Of a stretch of DNA of 64,000 nucleotides, positions 36,431-48,188 are shown piece by piece. Under the pieces are notes generated by a model, which saw only the letters and a list, made by a program, of their open reading frames with translations, was not told where the DNA came from and did not search any database. The DNA is taken from assembly GCF_003987395.1 (NCBI RefSeq), contig NZ_PIPT01000007.1:124001-188000 (forward strand), in the 5' to 3' direction. Both the position numbers and the translations under genes were made by a program. The stretch comes from Pseudidiomarina aquimaris. GTDB lineage: Bacteria; Pseudomonadota; Gammaproteobacteria; Enterobacterales; Alteromonadaceae. How positions within the stretch are numbered: the first letter of the stretch is position 1; each line of letters starts with the position of its first letter.

Positions 36431-36905
36431 CACTATCCTCCCAGTCGTCGTCTTCATCGTCGTCGAGAGTCAGGCCTAACTGTTCAGCTAACTGCTCAAA
36501 CCGCTCGGTACGTTCATCTACGTACGCTTCTTCGCTCGCACTTAGATCTTCGCCGTCTTCAATAGCCGCGAGTAAACGCTGTAATTCGGGATCATTTTCT
36601 AAACTGCGGAGTTCAGCTTCTAGGGTGGCTTGGTCAAGTCTCGGTTGCGCAGTGGCAGGCGTAACGGGGGCGTTTGTCGACACCAGCTGAATCGGCTTTT
36701 TACTGCCAAAACGCGGATCGTCAGCTGCCTTGCTGCCTGCTTTTGGCGCCTTGGAAGCCCCTGAAGCCACATTAAAGCGTGACCCCGGCTTCTTACCCTT
36801 ACCTTTGTGCTTGGTTGGCTCTGGTGAGCTGCGTTTTAGCTCTTCTTTGGATTTCTTCGGCGCAGCGAGCGGGCCTGTTTTGCGCGTCTTCTTTTTACGT
36901 GTCAT
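36423..36905 (-). CDS. yihI: Der GTPase-activating protein YihI
   Basis: The 160-residue protein has a very basic N terminus (MTRKKKTRKTG...), a low-complexity KS/AP region, and a C-terminal acidic domain (DDDEDDDWEDSD). This layout matches YihI, which stimulates the GTPase Der (EngA) in ribosome assembly. In E. coli yihI lies beside csrC and yihA (engB); the same order, with cytochrome c4 added, is seen here. Its start is followed upstream by a small-RNA candidate. Confidence 0.88.
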   Translation of the reverse strand: MTRKKKTRKTGPLAAPKKSKEELKRSSPEPTKHKGKGKKPGSRFNVASGASKAPKAGSKAADDPRFGSKKPIQLVSTNAPVTPATAQPRLDQATLEAELRSLENDPELQRLLAAIEDGEDLSASEEAYVDERTERFEQLAEQLGLTLDDDEDDDWEDSDV

Positions 36906-36961
36906 ATACGATGAGGTTCCAATGGAATGAATACACGTAGTTTAACTTACAGCGGCGCAAA

Positions 36962-37240
36962 ATAAAAAGGCGATGCCGAAGCATCGCCTAGGGTATTCTC
37001 TCTTTCTCACACAGCGCACGTGCGATTCACGAGAACGGTTGTCAATTCATCCATGTTTTTAATTATAACTTCCGTGAGGTTTTTTATTATTATTGTTATT
37101 TTTTCGCGCATTAACCGAACATTATGATTGTTATTGTTTGCTTGGCTAAAGGTGGCCTCCTGGCCTATTCTTATTCCCTGGATTAAAACTGTAAGTTGCT
37201 TAAGCAACCGTTGGGTGACGCTTCGCAGCAGTTCCCGTCA
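36962..37240 (-). ncRNA. Candidate CsrA-sequestering small RNA (csrC-like position)
   Basis: The 541-base gap between yihI and the cytochrome c4 gene has no convincing protein. On the minus strand it ends in its own terminator (9-bp stem with TTCG loop at 36968-36989, then T5), separate from that of cytochrome c4 at 37381. Five GGA motifs occur in the transcript, at 37231-37239, 37173-37181, 37154-37165, 37069-37075 and 37049-37055. One is GGCC-AGGA-GGCC, a 4-bp stem displaying AGGA. E. coli csrC lies between yihA and yihI. The 5' end is a guess, and five GGA sites is low for this family. Confidence 0.4.
36964..36989 (-). terminator. Terminator ending the small-RNA candidate
   Basis: The arms aggcgatgc / gcatcgcct with a CGAA loop (TTCG on the minus strand) form a 9-bp stem. 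On the minus strand a run of five T follows. The orientation shows that a minus-strand transcript ends here, between cytochrome c4 and yihI. Confidence 0.8.
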
Positions 37241-37377
37241 TTTGGAATGGCATTCAGACTACTGAATCGAAATATTTATTCAATGATTTTTATGATCTAA
37301 AAAACCTCTTTTTTATACCCTATTGGTTTATAGCTTGGTTTTCAAAGGCTTTCTTACGCGTTTTTGGTAACATAAAA

Positions 37378-37412
37378 ACAAAAAAGCAGCATTTCCATGC
37401 TGCTTTTTTCAG
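37378..37412 (-). terminator. Terminator of the cytochrome c4 gene
   Basis: Seven-bp arms gcagcat / atgctgc with a TTCC loop at 37386-37403 lie between A- and T-runs that extend the stem. On the minus strand the tail is TTTTTTGTTTTT. It sits about 40 bases after the cytochrome c4 stop. Confidence 0.88.
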
Positions 37413-37446
37413 TCAAATCGTCTTGAAACGCACTCTAAGGCCGTTA

Positions 37447-38073
37447 TTAATAAAGACCTTGGATATATTGCGACAAGATTTCGATATCCTTGTCAGTCAG
37501 TTTTGCGGCCACATCACGCATCATGCCGTTCATGTCATTAGCACGCTCGCCGCTGCGGAACATTTCCAGTTGTGCTTTCAAGTAAGCTGCGTGCTGCCCT
37601 GAAACGTCTGGGAACTTCGCAAGACCCATGCCATCACCGCGCGGACCGTGACATGCTACACAAGCGGCGATTTTACGTTCTTCGTCTCCGCCCATGTACA
37701 ATGCTTGTCCAGCAGCAACCACATCTTCCGGTGCGCTGCCCTGCATTGGATCTTGGCTAGCGAAGTACGCCGCTAAATCAGCGATGTCTTGATCGCTCAA
37801 ATTCATCACTTGGCCCTGCATGATGGCGTTCGCACGGCCTTGCTCACCGCCCGTTTCGGCCGCGAGTTTATAATCGTGCAGTTGTTTCTCGATGTACGAA
37901 GCATGCTGCCCGTTCAGTTTAGGGTACATATCTGAAGGCGAGCTACCAGTTGGACCATGGCATGCAGCACAAACCTGCGATTTTTGTTTGCCTGCTTCAG
38001 CATCACCTTCAGCGGCCATTACGGCACCGGTGAGACCAAGGTACAGCCCAACGAACAATGCGATTTTTTTCAT
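37447..38073 (-). CDS. Cytochrome c4, dihaem periplasmic electron carrier
   Basis: From ATG 38073 (MKKIALF) the product is 208 residues with a signal peptide ending at VMAA. It has two class I cytochrome domains, each with a haem site: CAACHG and CVACHG. Distal methionine ligands are likely in the LNGQHASYI...M and MRDVA regions. Cytochrome c4 passes electrons from the bc1 complex to terminal oxidases. An in-frame upstream start would spoil the signal peptide. Gene order (engB divergent, c4, then yihI) is common in the Alteromonadales and Pseudomonas. Confidence 0.93.
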   Translation of the reverse strand: MKKIALFVGLYLGLTGAVMAAEGDAEAGKQKSQVCAACHGPTGSSPSDMYPKLNGQHASYIEKQLHDYKLAAETGGEQGRANAIMQGQVMNLSDQDIADLAAYFASQDPMQGSAPEDVVAAGQALYMGGDEERKIAACVACHGPRGDGMGLAKFPDVSGQHAAYLKAQLEMFRSGERANDMNGMMRDVAAKLTDKDIEILSQYIQGLY

Positions 38074-38186
38074 GATCGATATCTCTGCTCTGGATGTTGT
38101 AACAGACGCTATTTTACACAAAACTTCTAAGGATTAAACGCCTAATCGTGATAGTATAAGCATTCCTTCAAAGCATTTTAGAACTC

Positions 38187-38801
38187 ATGGAACCTACAAA
38201 CCTTAACTTTCAGCCGACAGTGTTCGTCACCAGCGCCGCAGATATCCGTCAACTACCAAGTGATGACGGCGTCGAAATTGCCTTTGCTGGCCGCTCCAAT
38301 GCAGGAAAATCAAGTGCGCTTAATACTTTGACGCGCCAGCGTAACCTTGCACGTACGAGTAAAACGCCGGGGCGCACGCAATTGATCAATGTGTTTGAGG
38401 TTTTGCCTGGTAAACGCCTTATCGACTTACCGGGTTATGGCTATGCCAAAGTTCCGATCGCAGTGAAAGAGAAATGGCAACGCGCATTAAGTGAATACCT
38501 ACAAAAGCGTGAGTCCTTGCGCGGTTTGGTACTGCTTATGGATATTCGCCACCCGTTCCGTGATGTTGACCAAGAATTGCTGCATTGGGCGACTGACTGC
38601 GAAATCCCCGTGTTGGTATTGCTCACCAAAGCAGACAAACTCAAGCCTGGCCCACGTAAATCGACACTACTGAAAGCACGTGAAGCGGTATTGGTGTTTG
38701 GCGGTGACGTTACCGTGGAAATGTTTTCCTCGCTCAACAAGCTTGGTCTGCCACAAGTTGAAACCAAGCTAACCGAATGGTTAGTGCAGCATGACGAGTG
38801 A
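38187..38801 (+). CDS. engB: Ribosome biogenesis GTPase EngB (YihA/YsxC)
   Basis: The 204-residue GTPase has the G1 loop GRSNAGKSS, the G3 motif LPGYGYAK, the G4 motif LTKADK and a G5-like region near MFSSLNKLG. It acts in assembly of the large ribosomal subunit. It is transcribed divergently from cytochrome c4, and its end overlaps the next gene by 11 bases. Confidence 0.96.
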   Translation: MEPTNLNFQPTVFVTSAADIRQLPSDDGVEIAFAGRSNAGKSSALNTLTRQRNLARTSKTPGRTQLINVFEVLPGKRLIDLPGYGYAKVPIAVKEKWQRALSEYLQKRESLRGLVLLMDIRHPFRDVDQELLHWATDCEIPVLVLLTKADKLKPGPRKSTLLKAREAVLVFGGDVTVEMFSSLNKLGLPQVETKLTEWLVQHDE

Positions 38802-39693
38802 GACGCCACCGCTAAAGGCTTGGTTACTGCTTGGCTTACTCGCACTTATTTGGGGCAGCTCGTTTCTACTGATCAAAAAAGGCCTGCTCGGCTTCGCCCC
38901 TGATCAACTCGCAGCTATTCGCATCGCCTCAGCTGGCTTCGTGTTACTCCCCTTTATTTTAAAACGCTTCAAAACGGTGCAGCCCCATCATTGGCTCAAG
39001 CTTATTTGCGTGGGTTTGGTTGGTAGCTTTATTCCGGCGTTTTTGTTTGCCTTTGCGCAAACCGAACTCCCTTCCGGCGTCACGGGCGTACTGAATACCT
39101 TTACCCCGTTAGCCACATTAATTATCGGCATCGCTTTGTTCAAGCAAACGGCTTTAGTGCAGCAGTGGATCGGTGTAGTGATCGGTTTGGTCGGTACATT
39201 ATTGCTGGTCACTGCTACGGCCAACGGCGACTTTGAATTCAATCGTTACGGTTTGCTGATTATTGCGGCGACCATCTGCTATGGCCTCAATTTAAACCTG
39301 ATCAAGCACCATATTCCGGATTTAGGGGCCTTGACCATCACTGGGGTGTCGCTATTTTTAGTAGCGCCCGCTGCGCTCATCTATCTCCTTTTCGCCACTC
39401 CGTTTACCGCACAAGTCACGCAACCTGAATTATGGTTTCCGCTCGGTGCCATTTTAGTACTCGGTATAATCGGCACAGCCATGGCATTAGTGATATTCAA
39501 CACGGTAGTGAAAATAACGGATACAACCTTTACTAGCTCGGTGACTTATCTCATTCCGATCGTAGCGCTAATCCTAGGTATCCTTGACGGAGAGCCATTC
39601 TTCATACAACAAGGTGTTGGACTTGCGGCAATTTTAAGTGGCGTGTGGATTGCCAATAGACGGAAGCGCCAACCGTTTAATACGCAGCGCTAG
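38791..39693 (+). CDS. EamA-family (DMT) transporter
   Basis: The 300-residue protein has about ten hydrophobic segments in two EamA repeats. The first repeat starts [16 protein letters not shown] and the family motif PSGVTGVLN lies near residue 90. Such proteins export amino acids or other metabolites; the substrate is not predictable. The ATG overlaps the engB end, so translation is probably coupled. Confidence 0.88.
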   Translation: MTSETPPLKAWLLLGLLALIWGSSFLLIKKGLLGFAPDQLAAIRIASAGFVLLPFILKRFKTVQPHHWLKLICVGLVGSFIPAFLFAFAQTELPSGVTGVLNTFTPLATLIIGIALFKQTALVQQWIGVVIGLVGTLLLVTATANGDFEFNRYGLLIIAATICYGLNLNLIKHHIPDLGALTITGVSLFLVAPAALIYLLFATPFTAQVTQPELWFPLGAILVLGIIGTAMALVIFNTVVKITDTTFTSSVTYLIPIVALILGILDGEPFFIQQGVGLAAILSGVWIANRRKRQPFNTQR

Positions 39694-39723
39694 AAAAGAA
39701 AAAGCCCGGCACATAGGCCGGGC
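39693..39723 (-). terminator. Terminator downstream of polA / Spot 42-like RNA
   Basis: The 7-bp GC arms (gcccggc / gccgggc) enclose a 6-base loop. The T-rich tail lies on the minus strand (plus strand gaaaagaaaaa); the plus strand has A6 after the stem instead, so it does not favour termination of the transporter transcript. Confidence 0.85.
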
Positions 39724-39775
39724 AAAAAACTTACAATCCAGGGAGAGAACATCTCTGAAAGGACTTCGCAAACGG
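39693..39775 (-). ncRNA. Spot 42-like small RNA candidate downstream of polA
   Basis: The 191 bases between polA and the convergent transporter/engB operon contain a strong minus-strand terminator (gcccggc / gccgggc, 39704-39723, then T5CT4). It lies about 160 bases after the polA stop, farther than a simple polA terminator. Before it comes a hairpin AGAGA-TGT-TCTCT (39744-39756) that resembles the AGAUGUUCU region of Spot 42, plus a U-run as in Hfq-binding RNAs. In E. coli spf lies between polA and yihA, as here. The 5' end is estimated. Confidence 0.5.
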
Positions 39776-39884
39776 AACAAATAAACTCGTTTAATGCGCC
39801 TTTCACTAACTCTGACTGGTTGTTTTTTGATTAGTTCAAAAAAATTCCAAATTTCTGAAAAAAGTTTTTTGGCGGAGCAAATCG

Positions 39885-42659
39885 TTAGTGTGCCTCGTCC
39901 CAGTTTGCGCCCACTCCAGCCTCTGCGATGAGCGGCACATCGAGCTCAACCGCTGCTTCCATTATTTCGACTAACTGCTGTTGTAGTTGTTCAACAAACT
40001 CTTCTTTTACTTCAAACACCAGTTCATCGTGGACCTGCATGATCAGCCAAGCTTGCTCGTCCTTCACCTCTTGATGCATGAACTCTGCCACTTTGATCAT
40101 CGCATACTTAATAATGTCGGCTGCGGTGCCTTGCATCGGCGCATTAATCGCAGCACGCTCTGCAGCTTTGCGGCGGGCACCATTTTGCGCGCGGATTTCC
40201 GGCAAATGCAGGCGACGCCCAAATAACGTTTCGACATAGCCGTCTCGCTTTGCTTGTTGCCGCGTACGCTCCATATAGTCTTGCACCCCTGGGAAGCGTT
40301 CAAAATATTTATCCATATACTTTTGCGCTTCGTTGCGAGGAATATCCAGTTGCCGTGCTAAGCCAAAGGCCGACATACCATAAATAAGTCCAAAGTTGAC
40401 CGCTTTGGCACGCCGACGTTGTTCACTGGTTACCTCTTCGAGACTCACGCCGAAGACCTCCGAAGCGGTGGCCTTATGGATATCCCGCCCTTTCGAGAAT
40501 GCCTCGAGCAAGTTCTTGTCTTGCGACAAGTGCGCCATAATTCGTAGTTCAATCTGACTGTAGTCAATCGCCATAATGCGATATCCCTCAGGCGCGGTAA
40601 ATGCCTGGCGCACGCGACGCCCTGCTTCAGTGCGAATCGGAATATTCTGTAAGTTTGGATCGCTAGAAGACAAACGCCCGGTCGCTGTCACGGCTTGGTG
40701 GTAGGACGTATGAATCCGCTGGGTGCGCGGATTCACCATTTTCGGCAACTTGTCGGTATAGGTCGACTTCAGTTTGCTTAAACCGCGATGTTTCATAATT
40801 ACATCAGGTAACGGGTAGTCGAGCGCTAATTCTTGCAGCACATCTTCGGCCGTTGAAGGTGCACCTTTCGGCGTCTTCTTGAGAATCGGCAGTTCGAGTT
40901 TTTCAAACAAAATCGTTTGTAACTGCTTCGGCGAGCCCAAATTAAACTCTTCACCGGCAATGGTGTAAGCCTGCTCTTCTAATTTGGCCAGCTCAAGTGC
41001 AATTTCGTTACTTTGCTTGGCTAACAAGTGCGCATCGATTTGTACGCCCCGCTGCTCCATATCCACCAAGATCGGTAACAGCGGCAATTCAATCTCCATC
41101 AGCACACTTAGCAGTGATTTTTCTTTGCTTACCTCGCCCCATAACTTGTCGTGCAGACGTAAAGTAATGTCGGCGTCTTCGGCGGCATATGGAGCGGCTT
41201 CATCGAGACCGATTTGGTTAAAGGTCAGTTGCTTGGCGCCTTTGCCGGCGATATCTTCGAAGGATACCGGACGGTGGCCGAGATGTTGCAAGCTAAGACT
41301 GTCCATGTCGTGGCGCGACGCGACACTGTTGTACACGTACGAGGCCAACATGGTGTCATTCTTAATACCCGCCAACCTAATCGCGTAACGACGCAAAATA
41401 TGGCTGTCGTACTTAAGATTCTGGCCTACTTTGGCTGGCTTTTTATTCTCCAACAGAGGCTTTAATTTCTTCAGCACAAGTTCGCGTGACAATTGCTCTG
41501 GTGCCCCGGGGTAATCATGCGCAACTGGAACGTAAGCAGCTTTACCCTGTTCGCAAGCAAACGATAGCCCCACTAATTCAGCTTCCATGTAATTCAAGCT
41601 GGTGGTTTCAGTGTCAAACGCCCAAACCTCGGCCTGCTCGAGCTTTCTTAGCCAACTATCTAACTTGTCTTCACTCAGAACCACTTCGTAGTTTTCATGA
41701 CTGACGGCAGCGCTTGGTGTTTCGACCGCGCTCGCCTGACCTTGTTCGGTCACTGGGCCCTCTTGCAGCAACTCGTCAAGCCAACGTTTGAATTCGAGTT
41801 CGGTGTAGAGCTCAACCAGTTTGTCGCGATCGGCCGCTTGAATTTCTAATGCTTCCGGGGTGATGCCGTCGAGGTCAACATCGAGTTTAATGGTCGCCAG
41901 CTCTCGCGAGAGGAGCAAGATGTCTTTGTGCTCACGCAACTTTTCCGGCATGGTTTTAGCGCCGCGGAAACCTAGTTCGGCGACTTTTTCTGGAGCCTCA
42001 TACATTGCATCGATTGACTGCATCCCTTGCAGCATCGCCAATGCGGTTTTTTCACCGACCTTCGGTAGTCCCGGAATATTATCCGAGCTATCGCCCATTA
42101 GCGCCAAGAAGTCGATAATTTGGCTGGGCGCCACGCCAAACTTGTCTTTCACGCCGGCGTCGTCGAGCAACGTGTTGGTCATCGTATTGATTAACATGAC
42201 ATGTTCGTTGACCAACTGGGCCATATCCTTGTCACCAGTGCTAATCAGTGTGAAACGTCCTTGCTCGCCGGCTTGTTGTGCGAGCGTGCCTATCACATCA
42301 TCGGCCTCGACGTCGTCAATACAAAGGAGCGGCAAGCCGAGTGCCTTCACGATGGCATGCAAAGGCGCAATTTGTGAGCGCAGGTCGTCCGGCATCGGCG
42401 GACGATTCGCTTTGTACTCTTCGTACATGTCGTTGCGAAAAGTTTTACCCTTGGCGTCGAAAACTACCGCCATGTGCGACGGCTTGTACTTTTTGATCAA
42501 GCTACGGAGCATATTGACCACACCAAAAATCGCGCCCGTCGGTTCACCGGCACTGGTAGTGATATGTGGCGGTGCATAAAACGCACGAAATAAATAGGAG
42601 GAGCCATCCACCAGAATGAACGGGTTTTCGGGAACTTGAGGCGTTTCTTTTGCGGCCAT
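39885..42659 (-). CDS. polA: DNA polymerase I
   Basis: From ATG 42659 ([10 protein letters not shown]) the product is 924 residues, the normal length. It has the 5' nuclease domain ([26 protein letters not shown] with helix-hairpin-helix), the 3'-5' exonuclease domain with FDTETTSL, and the polymerase domain with [21 protein letters not shown] and VHDELVFEV. It is a repair and Okazaki-fragment polymerase. An ATG 42 bases upstream is also in frame. The upstream region holds two DnaA-like boxes, noted separately. Confidence 0.97.
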   Translation of the reverse strand: MAAKETPQVPENPFILVDGSSYLFRAFYAPPHITTSAGEPTGAIFGVVNMLRSLIKKYKPSHMAVVFDAKGKTFRNDMYEEYKANRPPMPDDLRSQIAPLHAIVKALGLPLLCIDDVEADDVIGTLAQQAGEQGRFTLISTGDKDMAQLVNEHVMLINTMTNTLLDDAGVKDKFGVAPSQIIDFLALMGDSSDNIPGLPKVGEKTALAMLQGMQSIDAMYEAPEKVAELGFRGAKTMPEKLREHKDILLLSRELATIKLDVDLDGITPEALEIQAADRDKLVELYTELEFKRWLDELLQEGPVTEQGQASAVETPSAAVSHENYEVVLSEDKLDSWLRKLEQAEVWAFDTETTSLNYMEAELVGLSFACEQGKAAYVPVAHDYPGAPEQLSRELVLKKLKPLLENKKPAKVGQNLKYDSHILRRYAIRLAGIKNDTMLASYVYNSVASRHDMDSLSLQHLGHRPVSFEDIAGKGAKQLTFNQIGLDEAAPYAAEDADITLRLHDKLWGEVSKEKSLLSVLMEIELPLLPILVDMEQRGVQIDAHLLAKQSNEIALELAKLEEQAYTIAGEEFNLGSPKQLQTILFEKLELPILKKTPKGAPSTAEDVLQELALDYPLPDVIMKHRGLSKLKSTYTDKLPKMVNPRTQRIHTSYHQAVTATGRLSSSDPNLQNIPIRTEAGRRVRQAFTAPEGYRIMAIDYSQIELRIMAHLSQDKNLLEAFSKGRDIHKATASEVFGVSLEEVTSEQRRRAKAVNFGLIYGMSAFGLARQLDIPRNEAQKYMDKYFERFPGVQDYMERTRQQAKRDGYVETLFGRRLHLPEIRAQNGARRKAAERAAINAPMQGTAADIIKYAMIKVAEFMHQEVKDEQAWLIMQVHDELVFEVKEEFVEQLQQQLVEIMEAAVELDVPLIAEAGVGANWDEAH

Positions 42660-43207
42660 AGTTGCATGCTTTCTAGCTGGGTTACGGATGCCGCTAAGCA
42701 TGCCACAGTCACTTACGTCTCGCCAGCATTGCCGCGCGGATAAAGGTGATAGTTAGTGTGGATAGCATGTGGATAAGTCTGTTGACAATAGCTTACCCCA
42801 TCGTGATAAACGGCTCGGCCGTACGATGTCGATACTGGTGTAACCTATTGGTTTTTAGGGGAATTTTGTGACTTCATATTCCCTGACAGCTTTATTTTTT
42901 TATTTTGTGTCAGTTGTGGAAACTGATCTTCTGCTTCAAGAAGGTCGTACTACTTATAACGCTTAAGTTTCGTGAAGCTTCGGCTGTTGTCTCAACCAAC
43001 CGAACAGTAAGACTACCACATGTTGTTCGTTTTACTAGCTGATCGATGATTATTTTTAGAATGTTTTTCGCATATTAAAATGCGCTATTAGATTATTTTG
43101 TAATCAGACTTTGCTATTGAACTTTTCTATGAAGATCGTCATATTAGTGAGCGCATAGATCAATTTTTTAGGTCCCAAGTGCTTTTCTGACTAAGGAGTA
43201 CACAGCC
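42660..43207. other. Intergenic region between polA and the 87-residue ORF
   Basis: This gap of about 548 bases is AT-rich and holds no clear protein gene. It contains two DnaA-box-like sites near 42757-42776 and, on the plus strand, TTGACA-17-GATAAA (42782-42810), a possible promoter. A 32-codon frame with a GTG start at 42868 has AGGGGA upstream but no recognised homology. No terminator-like hairpin is obvious. It probably contains the divergent promoters for polA and the 43208 gene. Confidence 0.5.
42757..42776 (-). promoter_or_regulatory. Tandem DnaA-box-like sites upstream of polA
   Basis: The minus strand reads TTATCCACA at 42768-42776, a perfect DnaA box. An 8-of-9 match (CTATCCACA) starts 11 bases away at 42757-42765, about one helical turn. 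They lie about 100 bases upstream of the polA start codon on the same strand orientation. Binding by DnaA is inferred, not shown. Confidence 0.5.
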
Positions 43208-43471
43208 ATGAATCATGCACTGACTGAGAGTGTTGATACTACAGTGCAAGAGCGACGTCGTAGTGCCTTTGACTCTAAAGAGTGGTGGCAACGCCTTTCG
43301 ATGGATCAAAAATTTGGCGTCTATCAGCTAAGCAAGTTTGGCTTTGAACTTGCGTTTATTCGCAATCAAGCGCATGGGCCCTTGGCTGTGGTTCGACGTA
43401 ATCGCGATTACGCAACAGTCGATCAACTTGGTGACGTCGACTTGAGCCCAAGCATCCAGATTCGCGATTAA
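43208..43471 (+). CDS. Small conserved-looking protein of unknown function, 87 aa
   Basis: A clear AAGGAG lies just upstream of the ATG. The product is soluble with a central block WWQRLSMDQKFGVYQLSKFG followed by FELAFIRN and two basic segments (RERRR, VVRRNRDY). No signal or membrane helix is seen. I do not recognise a named family, but the composition and ribosome site suggest a real gene. The end overlaps the convergent aroE stop by 4 bases (TTAA). Confidence 0.75.
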   Translation: MNHALTESVDTTVQERRRSAFDSKEWWQRLSMDQKFGVYQLSKFGFELAFIRNQAHGPLAVVRRNRDYATVDQLGDVDLSPSIQIRD

Positions 43472-44302
43472 TTTGCTTCTAACGCGCTCCGGACAGCTGG
43501 TAACACTGGTTCCACGTTAGGCAACTGTCCATCATGCCATAACGCAAATGACAGCGCAGCTTGCTCAACCAGCATCCCCAAACCATCAGCCACCTTAGTT
43601 GCTCCAGCCGCTTGCGCTTGCTTAAGAAAAGCGGTCGATTGTTTGCCATACATCATATCGTACGCCAGCACACTCTCTTGAAACCACGCCGAATGAATAG
43701 GCAACTCAGCACCGCTAAGTGACGCCGACGTGGCATTTACCACAACCCGCTGTACTTGACCGTTTAGGCTTGGCGGCCTTGCTAACTCACTGAACGGTAT
43801 AGCCTGTAAGTCGTTAAAATCGTCCTGTAATGCGCTGACTTTGGCGGCACTGCGATTACTCATTACCACTCTGGCCCCTGCTTCTTGTAGCGCTTCGATC
43901 ACACTACTCGCTGCGCCACCGGCACCAATCACAAGCACTTCGTAAGGCAACTCGTCACGCTCTAAAACACGCTGCAAATCGCGCACTAAACCTTCACCAT
44001 CCGTGGTATCGCCTGCCAGTTGTCCATGTCCCAGGGGTATGAGCGTATTCACTGCGCCAGCATGCGCAGCACGAGGGGTCAAATGAGTGACGACATCTGC
44101 AGCTACGGTTTTAAAAGGGACGGTGACATTAGCACCGGCGCCACCGCTGCGAAAAAACTTGGCTACTGCCGCTGCGAAGCCAGCTTTCGATGTTAAACTG
44201 CGCGTGTAGTCGAGTTCGATACCGAACTGCTCAGCAAAGCGCTGATGAATTAACGGCGATAAGCTATGTGCAATTGGATTCCCAAAAACAGTAAATTTCA
44301 TC

Positions 44303-44304
<2 letters not shown>
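43468..44304 (-). CDS. aroE: Shikimate dehydrogenase (NADP+)
   Basis: From the doubled ATG (44304 or 44301) the product is about 278 residues, the usual length. It has the substrate-binding FGNPIAHSLSP, NVTVPFK, the cofactor loop VIGAGGAASSV, and NRS after the second strand for NADP binding. It reduces 3-dehydroshikimate to shikimate in aromatic amino acid synthesis. If ATG 44304 is used, the start codon overlaps that of the divergent haemoglobin gene. Confidence 0.94.
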
Positions 44305-46184
<1,880 letters not shown>

Positions 46185-46197
46185 TCGATTCTCCTAC

Positions 46198-46593
46198 TCA
46201 ACGAATCTCTGATTTGTAATCACACTCACTATTACCGCACACAAGGCGCTCACCGGCTGTGGTTCTCTTGCGCAGCAACAACGGATAATTGCAGGTAGGG
46301 CATGATTCTGCCACAGGTGGCAGCGGAACTGAAAACTTACATGCTGGATAACCATCGCATGCATAAAAAGAATGGCCAAATCGACTGGTCTTTTGGACTA
46401 ACTTGCCTTGTTGGCAACTGGGGCAAGACACATCCGTTCCAGGATCAAAATCGGCTGCGGTCATATAGTCACATTCGGGGTAGCCACTACAACCGACAAA
46501 AAGGCCATAACGGCCTTTTTTGAGTTGCAGGTCCCGCTGGCACCGGGGGCAAGGTACGCCCAGTGATTGGGGTTCGAGAAAGTTATCGGTCAT
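46198..46593 (-). CDS. Topoisomerase-I-type C4 zinc-finger protein (YrdD-like)
   Basis: The 131-residue protein consists of three C4 zinc ribbons, as in the C-terminal part of topoisomerase I: CPRCQR...CSGYPEC, CPSCQQ...CDGYPAC and CPTCNY...CGNSEC. No catalytic topoisomerase domain is present, so it is a stand-alone DNA-binding or regulatory relative. E. coli yrdD is somewhat longer. Its ATG directly follows the smg stop. Confidence 0.88.
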   Translation of the reverse strand: MTDNFLEPQSLGVPCPRCQRDLQLKKGRYGLFVGCSGYPECDYMTAADFDPGTDVSCPSCQQGKLVQKTSRFGHSFYACDGYPACKFSVPLPPVAESCPTCNYPLLLRKRTTAGERLVCGNSECDYKSEIR

Positions 46594-47067
46594 TTAATGC
46601 AATAGACCTTCTGGTTCCTCAAACAGGAGTCCTTCCATCTGATTATAGGCGTCTTCACAACCCGGCACATTGAATAGCACCATCAAGACCACCCACTTCA
46701 GATCGTCAAGTGTGACTTCTGGCATGTCGAGTTCCATAACGCGATCCATGACCATTTCGCGGGTTGCGAAATCAAGTACGCCAAGGTTTTCGAGATACAG
46801 TAAGAAGCCCCGACTTGCACAATCAAGACGCGCCGTTTCTTCGGCGGTGAACACACGTGTTGCACTGCTTTGAGAACGATTGAGGTAAGGTTTCGTCTGA
46901 CTGTCCTGTAGGTCGGCCAAACGTTCTAACCACGCTAGCGCTTTGTGAATCTCTTGCTGACGGAAGCCCGCCCGCGTGAGTTCATCAGTGAGCTCGTCGT
47001 GATTCACTACCACCTCAACATCCGAGTGGATGAAGTTCTCGAACAGATACATGAGGATATCAAACAT
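46594..47067 (-). CDS. smg: Smg family protein (DUF494)
   Basis: The 157-residue protein starts [14 protein letters not shown] and ends [13 protein letters not shown], both typical of Smg/DUF494. The length matches E. coli Smg. Function is unknown, but the gene is conserved next to dprA in gammaproteobacteria. Its stop touches the ATG of the zinc-finger gene. Confidence 0.93.
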   Translation of the reverse strand: MFDILMYLFENFIHSDVEVVVNHDELTDELTRAGFRQQEIHKALAWLERLADLQDSQTKPYLNRSQSSATRVFTAEETARLDCASRGFLLYLENLGVLDFATREMVMDRVMELDMPEVTLDDLKWVVLMVLFNVPGCEDAYNQMEGLLFEEPEGLLH

Positions 47068-47069
47068 CT

Positions 47070-48134
47070 TTAGCGCCTCCCCACTCTAATATAACCACCG
47101 GTGACTGAAGCTACTCGGCCTTCTAATTCTAATAACACTAATTGCTCTGAAACCACAGCGACCGGTAGTCCGCTGCGTGCTACGATAGTGTCTATCGATG
47201 TAGCCTCATAGCCCACATTAGCCAACAATTGCGGGTTTGCCAAGCTTCGTCCACAATTATTTTCATCGGCTTCGGTCCCCTCCTCAGCATTAATGGGGGC
47301 CGTGCGTTTTAAATTCAATTCGTTAAGTACATCATCGACCTTAACGACTAAAGCTGCACCTTGCTGTAACAGCTGTAAATTGCCGCTGCGATGCTGGTTC
47401 CAAATACTGCCTGGCAACACAAACAATGCACGATTTTGTTCAAGTGCCAAACGAGCTGTAATCAAGGAACCACTGCGTAGCTTTGCCTCAATCACCACCA
47501 CGCCTAACGCAAGCCCACTTAAAATACGGTTACGCCGCGTAAAGTGATCACGGTGCGCCGCCATCCCTGGTGCAAACTCAGAAACCAGTAGCCCCGCCTG
47601 CTCTACCTGTTGCTGAAGTTGTTGGTGGTGTTTGGGGAAAAATATATCGGGTCCTGTGCCGAGCACAGCCAGTGTGGGGCCGGCTTTTAACGCGCCGAGA
47701 TGTGCGTGATGGTCAATACCTTTGGCCAGCCCGCTGCTCACTAAAAGTCCAGCGCGCGTAAAGTGCTCAGCAAAATAGGCAGCCTCGGCGACCCCTTCAT
47801 GACTCGCTGCGCGACTGCCTACAATGGCAACTTGCGGGGCAGATAAATAATCAAGGTTGCCGGCTACAAATAACACCAGAGGCGCATCGTGAATAAGCCT
47901 TAAGCGTTCTGGGTACAATGGTGAAAACCAGTGAACGACTGCGCGCTGTGGACCAGCACTGGAGCCGCTATTCAGCCAACCTTCGAGGTTATCAACGTAG
48001 CGTGACGGGAGTGAAGCTAAATAGGGTTGCAGTAACCCGCGACACTTCGCAATCGTGTTCAGTCGGTAGACTTGACGACGATCAGTTGCAGATAGGCGCG
48101 ACAGCGCCAAAAGCTCGGCGAGTGAAAATTGCAT
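47070..48134 (-). CDS. dprA: DNA-processing protein DprA (natural transformation)
   Basis: The 354-residue protein has the Rossmann-like DprA core: [43 protein letters not shown] and the C-terminal winged-helix-like region. DprA loads RecA onto incoming single-stranded DNA. It is conserved in non-competent species too, so competence is not proven here. It lies between smg and the LysM gene, and its end is 2 bases from smg. Confidence 0.93.
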   Translation of the reverse strand: MQFSLAELLALSRLSATDRRQVYRLNTIAKCRGLLQPYLASLPSRYVDNLEGWLNSGSSAGPQRAVVHWFSPLYPERLRLIHDAPLVLFVAGNLDYLSAPQVAIVGSRAASHEGVAEAAYFAEHFTRAGLLVSSGLAKGIDHHAHLGALKAGPTLAVLGTGPDIFFPKHHQQLQQQVEQAGLLVSEFAPGMAAHRDHFTRRNRILSGLALGVVVIEAKLRSGSLITARLALEQNRALFVLPGSIWNQHRSGNLQLLQQGAALVVKVDDVLNELNLKRTAPINAEEGTEADENNCGRSLANPQLLANVGYEATSIDTIVARSGLPVAVVSEQLVLLELEGRVASVTGGYIRVGRR

Positions 48135-48146
48135 GGCACTTCCTTG

Positions 48147-48188
48147 TGCTAGTTATTCGTTAATCGTTAGTCGTTAATCGTTAGTCGC
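48147..48188. repeat. Short tandem repeat (CGTTAATCGTTAGT) between dprA and the LysM gene
   Basis: About two copies of a 14-base unit, TCGTTAATCGTTAG, follow one another at the 3' end of the LysM gene, and its stop codon TAA lies within them. Similar TTCG/GTTAATCG runs occur near 61345-61500 and 62215-62235. This looks like slipped-strand duplication of simple sequence. Confidence 0.7.

Noticed and set aside
37007-37207. 66-codon minus-strand frame between yihI and cytochrome c4
   Set aside because: It starts with TTG, lacks a ribosome site and has A/N/I-rich low-complexity sequence; the small-RNA explanation fits the terminator and GGA motifs better.
41860-42579. 239-codon plus-strand frame
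   Set aside because: It is antisense to the 5' nuclease domain of polA, which is clearly coding; the predicted protein is Ser-rich with no motif.
42868-42966. 32-codon frame with GTG start and AGGGGA upstream
   Set aside because: Too short, with no conservation I can judge; listed only within the intergenic entry.
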